Below, one piece after another: positions 42,191-51,104 of a DNA stretch of 64,000 nucleotides. The DNA lies in assembly GCF_003383095.1 (NCBI RefSeq), contig NZ_PSYW01000002.1:868001-932000 (forward strand), read 5' to 3'. The notes below the pieces were generated by a model, which saw only the letters and a program-made list of their open reading frames with translations, did no database searches and was not told where the DNA came from. The position numbers and the translations under genes were made by a program. Source of the DNA: Haloferax sp. Atlit-12N. Lineage in GTDB: Archaea; Halobacteriota; Halobacteria; Halobacteriales; Haloferacaceae. Position 1 is the stretch's first letter. Each line of letters starts with the position of its first letter.

Positions 42191-43948
42191 TTACCGTTCT
42201 TCGACGTGGCGAATCTCGACGCCGATGCCGCGCGTAGATTCGACGAGTTCGCGGCCACCCATCTCCGCGCGACCGATGGCGAACGCCTTCGGCCCCTCGA
42301 CGACGACCTCGTCGCCCGGGCGGATGTCAGCGTCGGCGTCCACGACGCCCGGCGCGAGGACCGAGCCGTGGGGGACGAAGCCGTCGATTTCGACCGTCTT
42401 CGTCGGCGCGTCGCTGTCGCGCCACACCTTCGCGCCTTCGAGGGTAAAGGAGAGCACGCCGTACTGCGGGACCATCGTCGCTAACTGCTCGCCCGCGTCG
42501 TTCCACACCTGCAGTTTGGGGAACCGACTCGTCATCTCCAACTCCACGTCGGCAAAGAGCGCGTCGCCAGCTTCCGGGCCGAGTTGGTAGTCGGCGAGCG
42601 CCTTCACGACGTTGTGCTCGCGCTCCTCGCGGGTGAACTTGGGTTCGCCGTCGAGCGTCCGCATGAGGTTCCCGATGGACTCCGTCGTCGTCGGGTGTTC
42701 CGAGACGGTGAACTCCACGTCGAGGTCCAAATCGTCGGCGACGCGTTCGACGATTTCCGTGTACGCGCCCGGTGGGAGGTGCGCGATGATTCGCGGGTAG
42801 TCGTTGCGCTCCAGATAGCGCCGGAGCACCTCGGCGACGAACGACTTCTCGTCTTCCGACCAGTCGCCCGTGACGACCGAGTCGTAGTGCTGGGCGGGGT
42901 AGGTGAGTTCGAGTTCCTGCGGGACGACGCCGATGGGCGAGGTCATCGACACCATGTGCGCGCGGTACTGGACGGCCTCCTGGAACTGTCGGTGGCTCTG
43001 GGACTCGCTGTAGGGCTTTTTCGCCGAGCACGGCAGGAGTACGAGCGGGTTGTCGAAGCGGTTCCGGTAGCGTTTGGTCACGCGGTCGGCGAACCGCTGA
43101 ATCTCCACGCGGTCGATGGACTCCTCGGAGGCCGCGGTGAGTTCCGAGTCGCGGATGACGGGAACTCGTTCCTCCATGAAGCTGTACTGCTGGTCGAACC
43201 GTCGGAACAGGGCGGTCAGCCACTGGTCGTGGCGGGCCTGCCCCTCCACGTAGTCACGGAGCCGACCGTCGCGCACGCGGCGGCGGACCCGCGCGAGTTC
43301 GGCGCGCAGGGCGTTGGCGTTGTGGTCGGCGGCGTCGGCGCGGGTGAACTCCGAGGCTGGTTTGCGGCAGGCCTCGCAGGCACAGGGGAATTCGTCGAGG
43401 TCTTCGAGGAAGTACTCGCCGTCGCTCGTGAGGTAGAAGCCCTCGAGGCCGCGGGCGCGGGCGAGCGTCTCGTCGACGAGGTCGACGCCCGCGTAGACGA
43501 GAAGCGAGACGTTGCGCGGTGTGGCGACACCCGAGAGCATGAGCGCCGTGTCGGCGGGGAGGTTCTCCTTCGCCTCGATGACGTTGTCGCGGAAGGCGCG
43601 CGCGTGGCCGACGAAGCCCTGCGCGTCGGAGAGGACGTAGGCGTCAGCGCCGTAATCGTCGGCCGTGTCGGCGGTGACGACGGCTGCCGAGGGGAAATCC
43701 ATGTCGGGGTAGTCAACGGCGAACGACTCGCGCACCTCGTCGGCGCTCCCGGCGGGAAGCGAGCGGTGGGGGAGCACGGTCAGCACGTCGTCGGAGCCGT
43801 CGGGGAGTTCGCGCTCGGCCGCCCAGAGACTGCCGGCGTCCGCGAGCACGTCGTCCACGACCGCCGGCGTCGTCACCGCCTCGGAGAGCCGCAACTCCCC
43901 GATTCGGGCGGCGCCGTCGCGGGCGTGAACCTCGAAGTAATCGGTCAT
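42191..43948 (-). CDS. arcS: Archaeosine synthase subunit ArcS (TgtA2)
   Basis: 585 residues from the ATG at 43948 (M-T-D-Y-F-E-V). ArcS converts preQ0 in tRNA position 15 to archaeosine. The N-terminal half resembles TGT but lacks its catalytic Asp. It carries C-A-C-E-A-C-R-K-P (near 185-193), then the ArcS-specific L-P-C-S-A-K-K-P-Y-S-E-S-Q-S-H (about 310-325), and ends in a PUA domain (about 505-580) for tRNA binding. The partner enzyme TgtA is at 49059-50636. Divergent from no gene; the small coiled-coil protein at 44070 lies upstream on the same strand. Confidence 0.95.
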   Translation of the reverse strand: MTDYFEVHARDGAARIGELRLSEAVTTPAVVDDVLADAGSLWAAERELPDGSDDVLTVLPHRSLPAGSADEVRESFAVDYPDMDFPSAAVVTADTADDYGADAYVLSDAQGFVGHARAFRDNVIEAKENLPADTALMLSGVATPRNVSLLVYAGVDLVDETLARARGLEGFYLTSDGEYFLEDLDEFPCACEACRKPASEFTRADAADHNANALRAELARVRRRVRDGRLRDYVEGQARHDQWLTALFRRFDQQYSFMEERVPVIRDSELTAASEESIDRVEIQRFADRVTKRYRNRFDNPLVLLPCSAKKPYSESQSHRQFQEAVQYRAHMVSMTSPIGVVPQELELTYPAQHYDSVVTGDWSEDEKSFVAEVLRRYLERNDYPRIIAHLPPGAYTEIVERVADDLDLDVEFTVSEHPTTTESIGNLMRTLDGEPKFTREEREHNVVKALADYQLGPEAGDALFADVELEMTSRFPKLQVWNDAGEQLATMVPQYGVLSFTLEGAKVWRDSDAPTKTVEIDGFVPHGSVLAPGVVDADADIRPGDEVVVEGPKAFAIGRAEMGGRELVESTRGIGVEIRHVEER

Positions 43949-44069
43949 ACCCGCTTTCGGCCCCCGACGGGCAATTAACTTGTCTTCTGCGGGCGCGCCG
44001 TGCTGGGCGGGACGCCGGGCGTCGTCGTACACGGCGAGTCACGCGAAAAAACAGCGGAGAGGAAGGGGA

Positions 44070-44423
44070 TTACTCGTTTGACCGACTGTCTTCGACTTCG
44101 ATGCGCTGGGGGTCTTCCGTTCGCGTGTCGGCGTCGTCACCGCCGCCGAGTAACGACGACTGCAAGTTCTTCGCGAACGACTCGACCTGGTTTCGGAGCG
44201 TCTTGACCTCCGTCTCGAACTCCTCGACGGAGCGCTCGACGTAGTGGACCCGCTGAATCGGAATCCGACGAACCACGTCGTTGCCGCCGGCGTCCTCGTC
44301 GAGTTTCACTATCCAGTGGTCCTGAAAGTAGGCGATGCTCTCGTTTTCGACGCGTTTCTCGACGGTTCCCTCGTCGGGGTCGTCGTAGACGATTACCGCC
44401 GTACCGAGGTCTGTGTCCGTCAT
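44070..44423 (-). CDS. Small protein with beta N-terminus and coiled-coil C-terminus
   Basis: 117 residues from the ATG at 44423. Beta strands (A-V-I-V-Y-D-D, E-S-I-A-Y-F-Q-D-H-W-I-V-K-L) resemble a small beta barrel. The R-R-I-P-I-Q-R-V-H-Y-V-E-R strand leads into a helix V-E-E-F-E-T-E-V-K-T-L-R-N-Q-V-E-S-F and an acidic, disordered tail. No signal or membrane segment. Upstream of and in the same direction as arcS (121 bp). Function unknown. Confidence 0.75.
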   Translation of the reverse strand: MTDTDLGTAVIVYDDPDEGTVEKRVENESIAYFQDHWIVKLDEDAGGNDVVRRIPIQRVHYVERSVEEFETEVKTLRNQVESFAKNLQSSLLGGGDDADTRTEDPQRIEVEDSRSNE

Positions 44424-44555
44424 CACAGGGAGTTGTGTCCAGACACTTCTATGTCTGGTGGCACGGCGAACTCGCCGGCGGCCGAGGCCACCGGTTCCGC
44501 CGCTCTACTTCCACCGAGCCTACCGAATTTAGCCCGTCCCGCCCGAACAGCCACT

Positions 44556-45017
44556 ATGAACGCCTCCGACCCCACCGGCCCGTGGTCGCGCGACCGCGTC
44601 GACGACTTCCTCGCCGACGCGACCGTCCCGATTCGGCTCTCGTGTCGCACCCCAGCGGACGACCTCTGGATGCTCTCGCTGTGGTACGAGTGGGACCCCG
44701 AGGCGGCCGAACTCCGGTGTGCCACTTCGGCCGACGCCGACGTGGTGCGGTTCCTCCGCGCCCACGACGACGTGGCGTTCGAAATCTCGACCAACGACCC
44801 GCCGTACCGGGGCGTCCGCGGCCGGGGCACCGCGACCGTCGAACCCGACGCGGAGAAGGCAGTGCTGCGGCGACTCATCGTCCGGTATCTCGGCGACACC
44901 GACTCGGAACTGGCCGAGCGGTTGCTCTCGCCCGACCGCGACGAGGTCGTGATTCGGATTCACCCCGAGCGGCTGCATACGTGGGACTACGCGGCGCGGA
45001 TGCGTTCGTCGGAATAG
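44556..45017 (+). CDS. Pyridoxamine 5'-phosphate oxidase-like FMN-binding protein
   Basis: 153 residues, a single split-barrel domain. Features: D-F-L-A-D-A-T-V-P-I-R-L-S-C, L-W-M-L-S-L-W-Y-E-W-D-P-E, L-R-C-A-T-S-A-D-A-D-V-V-R-F-L, V-A-F-E-I-S-T-N-D-P-P-Y-R-G-V-R-G-R-G-T-A and the C-terminal I-R-I-H-P-E-R-L-H-T-W-D-Y. This fits the PPOX/general-stress FMN family rather than true pyridoxamine oxidase. Probably a cytoplasmic flavin or heme-binding reductase; substrate unknown. Convergent with the DUF7282 gene. Confidence 0.86.
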   Translation: MNASDPTGPWSRDRVDDFLADATVPIRLSCRTPADDLWMLSLWYEWDPEAAELRCATSADADVVRFLRAHDDVAFEISTNDPPYRGVRGRGTATVEPDAEKAVLRRLIVRYLGDTDSELAERLLSPDRDEVVIRIHPERLHTWDYAARMRSSE

Positions 45018-45065
45018 TCGGCACTCACGCTCGGCGGCGTAAAATAACCCCAAAGCGGGGCGCGT

Positions 45066-45099
45066 GCCGCGCGGGGGTGGCTTTTCTGGCCCGCGCGGC
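45066..45099. terminator. GC-rich hairpin between convergent genes
   Basis: GCCGCGCGGG/CCCGCGCGGC is a perfect 10-bp stem with a 14-base loop, about midway between two convergent stop codons. CCCC-AAAGC-GGGG (about 45050-45062) lies just before it. It may end transcription from both sides. Confidence 0.5.
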
Positions 45100-45154
45100 G
45101 TACGAAAAAGGGTGCCTCTGTGTGGTGGTGGGCCGGTGCGTCGTCAGCGGGGGG

Positions 45155-47158
45155 TTACCGACGCCGGGCGGCGACGAGCGCCGCCGCGACGAGCGCGACG
45201 AGGGCCACGACGAGGCCGAAGCCGGGCGCTTCAGTAGACGACTCGCTCGTCGTCTCCATCGACTCGTCGGTCATCTCGGTCGTGGGTTCGTCGGTCATCG
45301 TCTCGGTCGGCGTCTCGGTCATCATGCCTTCGACCGTGTAGTCGGCCGTCGTGACGACCGCGCCGCCCGCGGCGACGTAGGGCCCGTCGTTTTCGCCCTC
45401 ACCGGTCACGAAGTCGTAGGCCTCGTTGCCGTTGGTGTCCATGTGCGCCATCGGGACGATGGTGCCGGACTCTTCGAGCGGCGCGTCGAGGGTGATTTCG
45501 ACGTTCTCGTGGGTGCCGGGTTCGAGGTACGCGGAGGTGCCGCGGACGCTCTCGAAGACCTGGCCCTCGGTGACCGTCGCGTCGTGGACCGTCACGAAGC
45601 CGCCGTCGTGGAGCGTGACGGAGTCGACGGTGACGGTCGTGCCGTCGCCGGACTGGTCCATCGCGGTCACGACCGCGTTGACCGAGGTGTGGGCGCTGGC
45701 GACGACCGCGCCGCCGTCAGCCGTGAAGGGGCCGTCGGCCTCGCCCTCGCCGGTCACGAAGTCGTATTCCTCGTTGTCGTTCGTGTCCATGTGCGCCATG
45801 GGAGTGAGCACCTGCGAGGAGCGAATCGGCTCGTCGAGAGTGACTTCGACGTCCTCGTGGACGCCGGCAGGCAGGTACATCGAGGTGCCGACCACGCTAT
45901 CGAACACCGCGCCGCCCGACAGCGACGGGTCGTGAATCGTCACGAAGCCGCCCTCGGAGAGTTCGACCCGGTCGACCACGACGGTCGCGCCGTCCGAGGA
46001 CTTCATCGTGTAGTCGACGCTGGCGGAGACGGTCGCGTTGCCGCTGTCGACGACGGCGCTGCCGTCAGCCGTGTACGGGCCGTCCGTCTCACCTTCCGAT
46101 TCGGGGAAGGTGTACATCTCGTCGCCGTCAGAGTCGACGTGCGCCATCGGGACGACGGTGGTCGTCTCGTTCAGCGGCGAGTCGAGCGTGACCCGCACGT
46201 CGTGGTGCAGGCCGGGTTCGAGGTACATCGAGGTGCCGCGGATGCTCTCGAACACCGCGCCCTCGGTGACGGTGCCGTCGTGAATCGTCACGAAGCCGCC
46301 CTCGGGCAGGTACGCCAAGTCGACGACGACGGAGTAGCCGCCGGTGGCCTTCGCGGTGTAGTTCACGCTCGCGGTGTCCGAAGGCATGGCCATCGCGGTG
46401 TCGACGACGGCGCTGCCGTCAGCCGTGTACGGGCCGTCGGTCTCGCCTTCCGACTCGGGGAAGGTGTAGGTCTCGTCACCGTCGGTGTCCATGTGCGCCA
46501 TCGGGACGAGCGTCGTGTTCTCGGTCACGGGCGCGTCCAGTTCGACGCGGACGTTCTCGTGGACGCCGGCGGGCAGGTACGCCGAGGTGCCGCGGATGCT
46601 CTCGAAGACCGCGCCTTCAGTGACGGAGGCGTCGTGAATCGTCACGAAGCCGCCCTGCGAGAGTTCGACGCGGTCGACCACGACCGAGTCGCCGGTCGTG
46701 GGCTGGTCGGACATCGAGACGGTCGCGCTCGCGTTGACCATCGCGGTGTCGACGACGGCGCTGCCGTCAGCCGTGTACGGGCCGTCCGCCTCGCCGTTAG
46801 CCGCGACGAACGAGTAGACGCGGTCGCCGTCGGAGTCCATGTGGGGCATGGCGACGAACGTGCCGGACTCGCCGACCGGTTCGTCGAGGTGAACGGTCAC
46901 GTTCTCGTGCGTGCCGGCGTCGAGGTACATCGACGAGCCGACGACGCTCCCGAGGACGTTGCCGTCCGTGACGGAGGCGTCGTGAATCGTCACGAAGCCG
47001 CCGTCGGGGAGCGTGACGGAGTCGACCGTCACGGTCGTCCCGCCTGTCGCTTGGTTCTCGAAGGAGACGGACGCGGTCTCCTGTTGTGCCGCTGCGGCCG
47101 CCGGGATGCCCCCGACGACCACGACGAGTGTCATCAACACTGCGAGTGTGCGTCGCAT
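45155..47158 (-). CDS. Surface protein with five DUF7282 repeats and PGF-CTERM anchor
   Basis: 667 residues. A Sec signal peptide (about 1-24) is followed by five near-identical repeats of about 120 residues. Each carries G-G-F-V-T-I-H-D-x-S-V, V-F-E-S-I-R-G-T-S, P-M-A-H-M-D-T-D-G-D-E and E-G-E-x-D-G-P-Y-T-A-D-G-S-A-V-V-D. A Thr/Glu-rich stretch leads to the C-terminal P-G-F-G-L-V-V-A-L-V-A-L-V-A-A-A plus R-R-R. The last element is the PGF-CTERM signal used by archaeosortase A, which cleaves it and attaches a lipid. The repeats suggest a cell-surface spacer or adhesin. A TATA-like element (TTTTAAATATTC, about 47172-47183) precedes the start. Repeat number likely varies between strains. Confidence 0.9.
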   Translation of the reverse strand: MRRTLAVLMTLVVVVGGIPAAAAAQQETASVSFENQATGGTTVTVDSVTLPDGGFVTIHDASVTDGNVLGSVVGSSMYLDAGTHENVTVHLDEPVGESGTFVAMPHMDSDGDRVYSFVAANGEADGPYTADGSAVVDTAMVNASATVSMSDQPTTGDSVVVDRVELSQGGFVTIHDASVTEGAVFESIRGTSAYLPAGVHENVRVELDAPVTENTTLVPMAHMDTDGDETYTFPESEGETDGPYTADGSAVVDTAMAMPSDTASVNYTAKATGGYSVVVDLAYLPEGGFVTIHDGTVTEGAVFESIRGTSMYLEPGLHHDVRVTLDSPLNETTTVVPMAHVDSDGDEMYTFPESEGETDGPYTADGSAVVDSGNATVSASVDYTMKSSDGATVVVDRVELSEGGFVTIHDPSLSGGAVFDSVVGTSMYLPAGVHEDVEVTLDEPIRSSQVLTPMAHMDTNDNEEYDFVTGEGEADGPFTADGGAVVASAHTSVNAVVTAMDQSGDGTTVTVDSVTLHDGGFVTVHDATVTEGQVFESVRGTSAYLEPGTHENVEITLDAPLEESGTIVPMAHMDTNGNEAYDFVTGEGENDGPYVAAGGAVVTTADYTVEGMMTETPTETMTDEPTTEMTDESMETTSESSTEAPGFGLVVALVALVAAALVAARRR

Positions 47159-47410
47159 GTCTCAGAGGGGGACGAATATTTAAAAGAAGATTTTCCGAAC
47201 TGTCACCCAAATCTCTCCCCGATGTGTCCCCAGTCGCCCGATTTCGGCGGCCAGAAGCCTTATCTGGCGGTCGGGGGAGCACCGATTCGTCGGACCGAGC
47301 GCGCCGACTGGTGAGGTCGATTCGCGCTCGGAAGTCGCGGTTCGAAGGCGGCGAATCGGGCCCGATGAGACGGGGTTAAATACCGCTCGTCCACCAACTA
47401 TCGCTATCGG

Positions 47411-48274
47411 ATGTCCTACACCTACTCGGGCGACGCGCATCTCGGGCTCGCGGCGTCCTACCGCGCCGACGACGACCCCTTCCCCACGGACACGTCGCTT
47501 TCGTTCCCGCGGCGGAATCACCTGCGAGAGGACGTCGACCTCATCAAGCGACTCCTGTTCCCGCGCTGTTGGAACGCCGGGCCGTGGGTCGGCGACGAGG
47601 AACTCCTCCGCGACGGCGTCGCCAACTTCGGCGCGCTCTGTTACTCCGGCATCGACCCCTACACGGACGAGGACCCCAAGCCCGTCGTAGACGAAGTCGT
47701 CAAGCGGCTCCCAGATATCCGCGAGACGCTGAAGAAGGACGTCGAAGCGGCGTACAAAGGTGACCCCGCCGCCCGCGGTTACATGGAACTTATCCGGTCG
47801 TACCCCGGCGTGCAGGCGATTATCGTCCACCGCGTCGCCAACGCCTTCTACGAGGCCGGCGCGCCCGAATACGCCCGCGAACTCGCCGAGTACGCGAAGA
47901 TGGAGTCGGGCATCGACATCCACCCCGGCGCGACCATCGGCGACTACTTCTTCATCGACCACGGTACCGGCGTCGTCATCGGCGAGACGACGACTATCGG
48001 CGAGTGGGCGCGCATCTATCAGGACGTGACCCTCGGCGCGCTCCACTTCGAGGAGGACGAGGACGACGAACACTCGCTCAAGAAGGGGTACAAACGCCAC
48101 CCGGACATCGGCGACAGCGTCGTCATCGGCGCGGGGACCAAGGTGCTCGGCGCGGTCTCCGTCGGCGACCACGTGAGCATCGGCGCAAACTCGTGGGTCA
48201 CCGAAGACGTGCCGGACCACACGAGCGTCTACATCTCGGAACACCCGACTCACGAGCGGAAACACCGCAACTGA
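47411..48274 (+). CDS. cysE: Serine O-acetyltransferase
   Basis: 287 residues. The N-terminal helical region (about 1-150) and C-terminal left-handed beta-helix carry G-I-D-I-H-P-G-A-T-I-G-D-Y-F-F-I-D-H-G-T-G-V-V-I-G-E-T, V-T-L-G-A-L and V-V-I-G-A-G-T-K-V-L-G-A. They identify the EpsC-type serine acetyltransferase, which makes O-acetylserine for cysteine synthesis. The catalytic His/Asp pair is in the I-D-H-G-T-G segment. A leaderless start is likely, as GTTAAATAC (47376-47384) lies 27-35 bp before the ATG. No cysK is nearby. Confidence 0.94.
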   Translation: MSYTYSGDAHLGLAASYRADDDPFPTDTSLSFPRRNHLREDVDLIKRLLFPRCWNAGPWVGDEELLRDGVANFGALCYSGIDPYTDEDPKPVVDEVVKRLPDIRETLKKDVEAAYKGDPAARGYMELIRSYPGVQAIIVHRVANAFYEAGAPEYARELAEYAKMESGIDIHPGATIGDYFFIDHGTGVVIGETTTIGEWARIYQDVTLGALHFEEDEDDEHSLKKGYKRHPDIGDSVVIGAGTKVLGAVSVGDHVSIGANSWVTEDVPDHTSVYISEHPTHERKHRN

Positions 48275-48324
48275 GCGGGCGGGGGTGCGTCAAAACCGGA
48301 CGAGAGCGGGAGAAAACAGCGTTT

Positions 48325-48630
48325 TCAGTCGAACGTAATCCACGCGAGGAACACGAGACCGACCGTCTCGAAGACGTGTAACAGCATCATCAGTCGCCAC
48401 GCGATGACGGGCACGTCGGTGCTGAACCACCCCGAGAGCGTCGGGTCGAGGATGTACATGTAGAACGCCAGCGCGTTCTCGGCGAGGAGGAACACCCCGA
48501 ACACGAGGAGTCCGACGGCGTGTTTAGACCTGAAGGTCAGGTAGTTTCGGGCCCACACCGCCGACAGTGCGAGTAGCACGACGACGTTGACGCCCGAGGA
48601 GACCGTCGCGACGTCCACCCAGATACTCAT
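48325..48630 (-). CDS. Three-helix membrane protein of unknown function
   Basis: 101 residues with three membrane helices (about 12-30, 36-58 and 78-98). Conserved-looking features are N-Y-L-T-F-R-S-K-H after helix 1 and W-R-L-M-M-L-L-H in the third. Haloarchaeal proteins of this type often sit next to a small winged-helix gene, as here (48710-48985, same strand, 79 bp upstream). No function assigned. Confidence 0.78.
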   Translation of the reverse strand: MSIWVDVATVSSGVNVVVLLALSAVWARNYLTFRSKHAVGLLVFGVFLLAENALAFYMYILDPTLSGWFSTDVPVIAWRLMMLLHVFETVGLVFLAWITFD

Positions 48631-48709
48631 TCGTTCTCTCCTTTCCCCGTCATCCTGATATACGCTTTCCCAAATCTTTCCATAATCACCGCGTCCGTGG
48701 CTCGCATGC

Positions 48710-48985
48710 TCAGTCCATCCGCTCGACGATTGTCTCGACGGTCTCCCAGTTGGCGCGACACCGCGGCGACGGGAGATAGACCGCGCCGTAGTCGTCGCCG
48801 CTCCGCTGGACCACGTCGTTGTCCATGAGCACGTCGAGGTGATGCCGGACGGTCTTGTAGTCGAGGTCGAGCGTCTCGGCCAGTTGGTTGGCGTTTCGCG
48901 GCTGTTCCTCTACGGTCCTGAGGATACGCACACGGTTTTCACCGCCGCGGGTTCCCGTGAGTACGTACCAGAGGACAGCCTCCAT
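48710..48985 (-). CDS. ArsR-like winged-helix protein
   Basis: 91 residues from the ATG at 48985. M-E-A-V-L-W-Y-V-L-T-G-T-R-G-G-E-N-R-V-R-I-L, N-A-N-Q-L-A-E-T-L-D-L-D-Y-K-T-V-R-H-H-L-D-V-L and a short wing define the fold. No metal-binding Cys pair of classical ArsR is present; the single Cys (R-C-R) is at the end. Probably regulates the adjacent membrane protein gene (inference). An upstream in-frame start at 49021 is possible but less likely. Confidence 0.82.
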   Translation of the reverse strand: MEAVLWYVLTGTRGGENRVRILRTVEEQPRNANQLAETLDLDYKTVRHHLDVLMDNDVVQRSGDDYGAVYLPSPRCRANWETVETIVERMD

Positions 48986-49058
48986 CGTGTTCGTTGATAC
49001 GTCGGGTGAACCTAAGAGCATCGACCGACAGACGCCGACGCGACCGCCCGGGCCGGCA

Positions 49059-50636
49059 CTACTCCTCTGACAGGCCGGCGGAGTCGCCCTCGACGCGCTC
49101 GTCGTCTCCGTCGCTCACGTCGGCTTCGTCGGCTTCGTCACTCTCGTCGGCCAATCGCTCGGAGACCGTCGAAAGCGACTCTAACTCGACCGAATCGGGG
49201 ACGCGAGCGAGCGCCGACTCGGGCCAGTCGCCGTGCGCCAGCGTGAACGCCGCGTCGGGGTTCTCCTCGACCAGCCGCGAGACGCCGCGGGCGGCCTGCT
49301 CGTAGGCGTCGCGGTCGAGTCGCTCGGGCACTTCGGCGGTGAGCGGGTACGTCTCGGAGAGCGACCGCGGGAACGGGCCGAACGGCGGGACGACCCGCCA
49401 CGTCGCGTCGAAGTCGTCGCCGGAGGGGATGCCGCCCTCGGTGAGGAGGACGTGGCCCTCGGCGGTCAGGCGGTCCATGCGGGCGTGGTGGCGCGCGACC
49501 TCGGGGCGGTGGGCGCTCTCGTTGGAGGCGTAGAAGAACGCGCCCTTCGAGGCGGGGTCCTCGCGTTCGAGCTGGTCGACGTGGTCGAGGAGCGCGCGGT
49601 AGCCGTCGAGCATCGCCGGGTGCGAGCGGGCGCGCTCCTCGACGAGTTCCATCAGGTCGCCGTCGCGGATGGCCTGCTTGATGCGGCGGAGTTCAGCGAA
49701 CGTGACGTGGAGGTTGTGTTCGGCGAGCAGTTGCTCCTGTTCTTTCGACCCCGCGGCCCGCAGGTCGTCAGGCGAGTACTCCGTGCAGATAGGGCAGGTA
49801 CACGGGAGGTATTCGAGGTCTTCGAGGTGTTCGGTCCCGCGGACGGTGAGATACCGGCCGTCGCGGGCGTAGAGAGCGTAGGCGGCGGAGTCGAACAGGT
49901 CGCAGCCGAGGGCGACGGCGAGCGCGAGCATCATTGGGTGGCCCGCGCCGAACAGGTGGACCGGGGCGTCGACGCCGAGGCCCCGCTTGGCGGCCGCGAC
50001 AGCGTCGACCATGTCGTCGTAGCGGTAGGCGTTCATCATCGGGACGACCGCGCCCACGGGGAACACGTCGAGGTCGGTCGCGTCGGCGTGGCGGCCGGCC
50101 TCCTCGCGGAGGTCCGGGTAGGTCGACCCCTGCACGGGGGCGTTGACGAGCATCTCGCCCGTGTCGGCCGCCTCGGCGTCGGCGAGGGCCTGTCTGGTGA
50201 TTTCGAGGTCCGTCTCGGCCTGCTCGCGGGCCACGTCCGGTGGCGTCGGGATGTCGACCGGCGTGGCGATGTCGGTGCCGATGTCCCACTGGAACTGGAG
50301 AATCTCCTCGGTCGTCGTGTCGATTTCGCCGTACTCGGCGAGTTGGAACGACCCCGAGTCGGTCATGATGGCCCCGTGGAAGTCGAGCATCTCGTGGAGG
50401 CCGACGTCGAGGGCCTCCTCGCGGAGGTGCTCGTTCGTCTTGATGATGTAGGAGTTGGTGATGAGGATGTCCGCGCCGAACTCGGACTCCAACCGCGCGG
50501 GCGAAATCGTGTCGATGTTCGGGTTGACGACCGGCAGGAGGGCCGGCGTCTCGACGGTGACCCCCGCACGCGGGACCGAGAGCCGACCGATTCGGCCGGC
50601 GAGGTCCCCGTCGCGGAGTTCGAAGTGGTCGCGCAT
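49059..50636 (-). CDS. tgtA: tRNA-guanine(15) transglycosylase TgtA
   Basis: 525 residues. It swaps guanine 15 of tRNA for preQ0, the first step of archaeosine formation. TIM-barrel features include [15 protein letters not shown] (nucleophile region), [12 protein letters not shown] and V-G-A-V-V-P-M-M. The zinc site C-T-C-P-I-C is near residues 278-283. After about 490 residues comes an acidic tail ([14 protein letters not shown]). The PUA domain usual in archaeal TgtA seems missing or shortened, since the protein ends soon after the C-terminal linker domain. It acts with ArcS at 42191. Confidence 0.95.
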   Translation of the reverse strand: MRDHFELRDGDLAGRIGRLSVPRAGVTVETPALLPVVNPNIDTISPARLESEFGADILITNSYIIKTNEHLREEALDVGLHEMLDFHGAIMTDSGSFQLAEYGEIDTTTEEILQFQWDIGTDIATPVDIPTPPDVAREQAETDLEITRQALADAEAADTGEMLVNAPVQGSTYPDLREEAGRHADATDLDVFPVGAVVPMMNAYRYDDMVDAVAAAKRGLGVDAPVHLFGAGHPMMLALAVALGCDLFDSAAYALYARDGRYLTVRGTEHLEDLEYLPCTCPICTEYSPDDLRAAGSKEQEQLLAEHNLHVTFAELRRIKQAIRDGDLMELVEERARSHPAMLDGYRALLDHVDQLEREDPASKGAFFYASNESAHRPEVARHHARMDRLTAEGHVLLTEGGIPSGDDFDATWRVVPPFGPFPRSLSETYPLTAEVPERLDRDAYEQAARGVSRLVEENPDAAFTLAHGDWPESALARVPDSVELESLSTVSERLADESDEADEADVSDGDDERVEGDSAGLSEE

Positions 50637-50822
50637 GGAGTGGCGTTTCCCGAGCGCGGCGGTAAGGGTTGCGTTCGCGGGTCGGCCGCGCGCCCAAAAA
50701 CAGACGCACGACCGGAAATAGTCTCATGCGTTGAAATATTCTAGAAAATATACACCATGGGTATCAAACGTGATTTTTTGGGCGAACAGTTTACAAAGAG
50801 ATTGGCTCAACGGAGAGGATAG

Positions 50823-51104
50823 ATGTTAGCCGACTTATCACCACTCGAAGTAACCGCGCTCGCCGTCGCCCTCGTCGGGCTGATACCGGTTATCACGCAG
50901 TACAGAGACGAGACCAAACTGTTCGCCGCGGGGTACGTCCTGCTCGTGGTCGGGATGGTCGCGACGAACGTCGAGGCGCTCTTCCTCGGGTCGGTGCTCA
51001 ACTTCGTCGAGCACGCGGTCGGCATCGGCCTCGCAGGCGTCACGTTCTTCGCGGCCGCGTACGTCCGCCGGAAAAACGTCATCAAAGGCGGTGAGGGCTC
51101 GTGA
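50823..51104 (+). CDS. Small membrane protein, first gene of transducer operon
   Basis: 93 residues with three hydrophobic helices (about 6-24, 33-50 and 56-80) and a basic end (V-R-R-K-N-V-I-K). Preceded by GGAGAGG (50813-50819), a good ribosome site, and an A/T-rich promoter (GTTTACAAAG, about 50787-50796). The next gene, a chemotaxis transducer, starts at GTG overlapping this stop codon (GTGA, 51101-51104), so they are translationally coupled. It may serve as the sensor or membrane partner of that transducer, which lacks an extracellular domain (inference). Confidence 0.82.
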   Translation: MLADLSPLEVTALAVALVGLIPVITQYRDETKLFAAGYVLLVVGMVATNVEALFLGSVLNFVEHAVGIGLAGVTFFAAAYVRRKNVIKGGEGS

